Shown here one piece after another: positions 63,494-64,000 of a DNA stretch of 64,000 nucleotides (positions within the stretch are counted from its first letter, which is position 1; every line of letters starts with the position of its first letter). Origin of the DNA: Microbacterium imperiale (GTDB lineage: Bacteria; Actinomycetota; Actinomycetes; Actinomycetales; Microbacteriaceae); assembly GCF_017876655.1 (NCBI RefSeq), contig NZ_JAGIOK010000001.1, forward strand, positions 1,984,001 to 2,048,000. The letters run 5' to 3'. The notes beneath the pieces were generated by a model that saw nothing but the letters and a program-made list of their open reading frames with translations, had not been told where the DNA came from and made no database searches. A program made the translations under genes and the position numbers.

Positions 63494-63862
63494 ATGGCCC
63501 GCAGCATCCTCACCGCCGACGGCCGCGCCGCCCTGGCCGCGGTCGCGACCGCCCGAGACGCGGGCGAGAAGCCGGCGCGCACCGACCTCGCGACGGCCGT
63601 GCGCTATCTGCTGCAGCTGCTGGTCGAGAAGGCGCCGGGCAACGCGGTCGAGATGCGTGTGCCGCCCTTCGGTGCCGTGCAAGTCGTCGAGGGTCCGCGC
63701 CACACGCGGGGCACCCCGCCGAACGTCGTCGAGACCGACCCCCTGACCTGGATCGACCTCGCCACCGGCGTGCTGGCATGGACGGATGCCGCGTCGGCGG
63801 GCCGCCTGTCCGCGTCGGGTACCCGCGCCGATCTCACCGCCCTGCTGCCACTGCGCCCCTGA
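63494..63862 (+). CDS. Sterol carrier family protein
   Basis: A 122-residue protein resembling the small SCP2-like proteins often found beside purD or purF in actinobacteria. It has an N-terminal helix (LTADGRAALAAVATARD), strands around VEMRVPPFGAVQVVEG, and TWIDLATGVLAWTDA, the conserved C-terminal block. TAGCGT lies 7 bases before the ATG (leaderless), divergent from purD. Ligand and role unknown. Confidence 0.82.
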   Translation: MARSILTADGRAALAAVATARDAGEKPARTDLATAVRYLLQLLVEKAPGNAVEMRVPPFGAVQVVEGPRHTRGTPPNVVETDPLTWIDLATGVLAWTDAASAGRLSASGTRADLTALLPLRP

Positions 63863-63899
63863 CCGCCCGGGGTGGCTCAGGCGGTGCGACAATAGAGGC

Positions 63900-64000
63900 A
63901 TGGCTGAGGAGATCACCGAACGGGTCGAGTCGGCGCGCGTGCGCCGCGTGCCCAAGTACAGCGTCTTCCTCCTGCTCGGGGCGGCCGTCGGCATCATCGC
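63900..64000 (+). CDS. Membrane protein, N-terminal part only
   Basis: A frame that runs off the right edge after 33 codons. A charged N-terminus (EEITERVESARVRRVPKYS) leads into a membrane helix (VFLLLGAAVGIIA). GACAAT lies 6 bases before the ATG. Probably a small conserved membrane protein; the function cannot be judged from the fragment. Confidence 0.7.
   Translation, partial: MAEEITERVESARVRRVPKYSVFLLLGAAVGII

Overview
This 64 kb window is chromosomal DNA from a high-GC actinobacterium. Gene content and style (kdp operon with kdpF, small-type purL with separate purS and purQ, cellobiose operators of the CebR type, SufS/SufU pair, many leaderless promoters) fit Microbacteriaceae, most likely a Microbacterium-like organism; that assignment is inference. 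Coding density is very high, neighbouring genes often overlap by 4 bases (ATGA or GTGA), and I see no tRNA, rRNA, transposase, phage gene or CRISPR array. The window looks like core plus ordinary accessory metabolism.

Layout. 0.3-3.5 kb: a glycine betaine/proline ABC importer (ATPase, permease, lipoprotein). 3.5-5.2 kb: two tandem paralogous unknown proteins. 5.3-7.8 kb: purL followed by a coupled 52-residue membrane protein. 8.0-9.2 kb: a three-gene unknown operon. 9.2-15.5 kb: a carbohydrate ABC importer lacking an ATPase, followed by a SnoaL-like protein, a DUF1349 protein and a Tat-exported phosphoesterase. 16.0-23.9 kb: the complete kdp potassium ATPase operon with KdpDE and two tiny membrane peptides at its head. 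24.1-27.3 kb: small regulatory genes, an ArsR regulator with a double AHSA1-domain partner, and a DUF1266 protein. 27.3-31.4 kb: sufU, sufS and a KimA-like permease. 31.5-35.3 kb: three tandem paralogous membrane-anchored proteins and an M20 amidohydrolase. 35.3-38.1 kb: a GH13 alpha-glucosidase and its LacI regulator. 38.2-47.5 kb: apt, an XRE-cupin regulator and a ureide (allantoin) catabolic cluster. 47.5-49.4 kb: a hydroxyacid dehydrogenase, purQ and purS. 49.6-55.5 kb: a cellobiose operon (lipoprotein, two permeases, GH1 beta-glucosidase, CebR-type repressor) with three phased operators. 55.6-57.3 kb: an orphan histidine kinase. 57.3-64 kb: uracil permease, purC, a PadR/MFS efflux pair, purD, a sterol-carrier-family protein and a partial membrane protein.

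How it works together. Purine synthesis genes (purL, purS, purQ, purC, purD) are scattered but all lie on the minus strand, and purL and purS share a promoter block. Purine breakdown is represented by the ureide cluster, whose two promoters carry an identically spaced GlnR-type nitrogen box. The route appears to be import of allantoin, racemisation, allantoinase, allantoate amidohydrolase and ureidoglycine-glyoxylate aminotransferase, with a fused AtzH-like/amidase protein as candidate for the oxalurate step. Both sugar ABC systems must borrow an ATPase encoded elsewhere. Potassium uptake is doubly represented (Kdp and a KimA-like permease), beside an osmolyte importer.

The most interesting non-coding signals are two families of palindromic elements at gene 3' ends, a heavily over-used heptamer (GGATGCC/GGCATCC), and a consistent TANNNT-N6-8-start pattern that predicts leaderless mRNAs for about fifteen genes.
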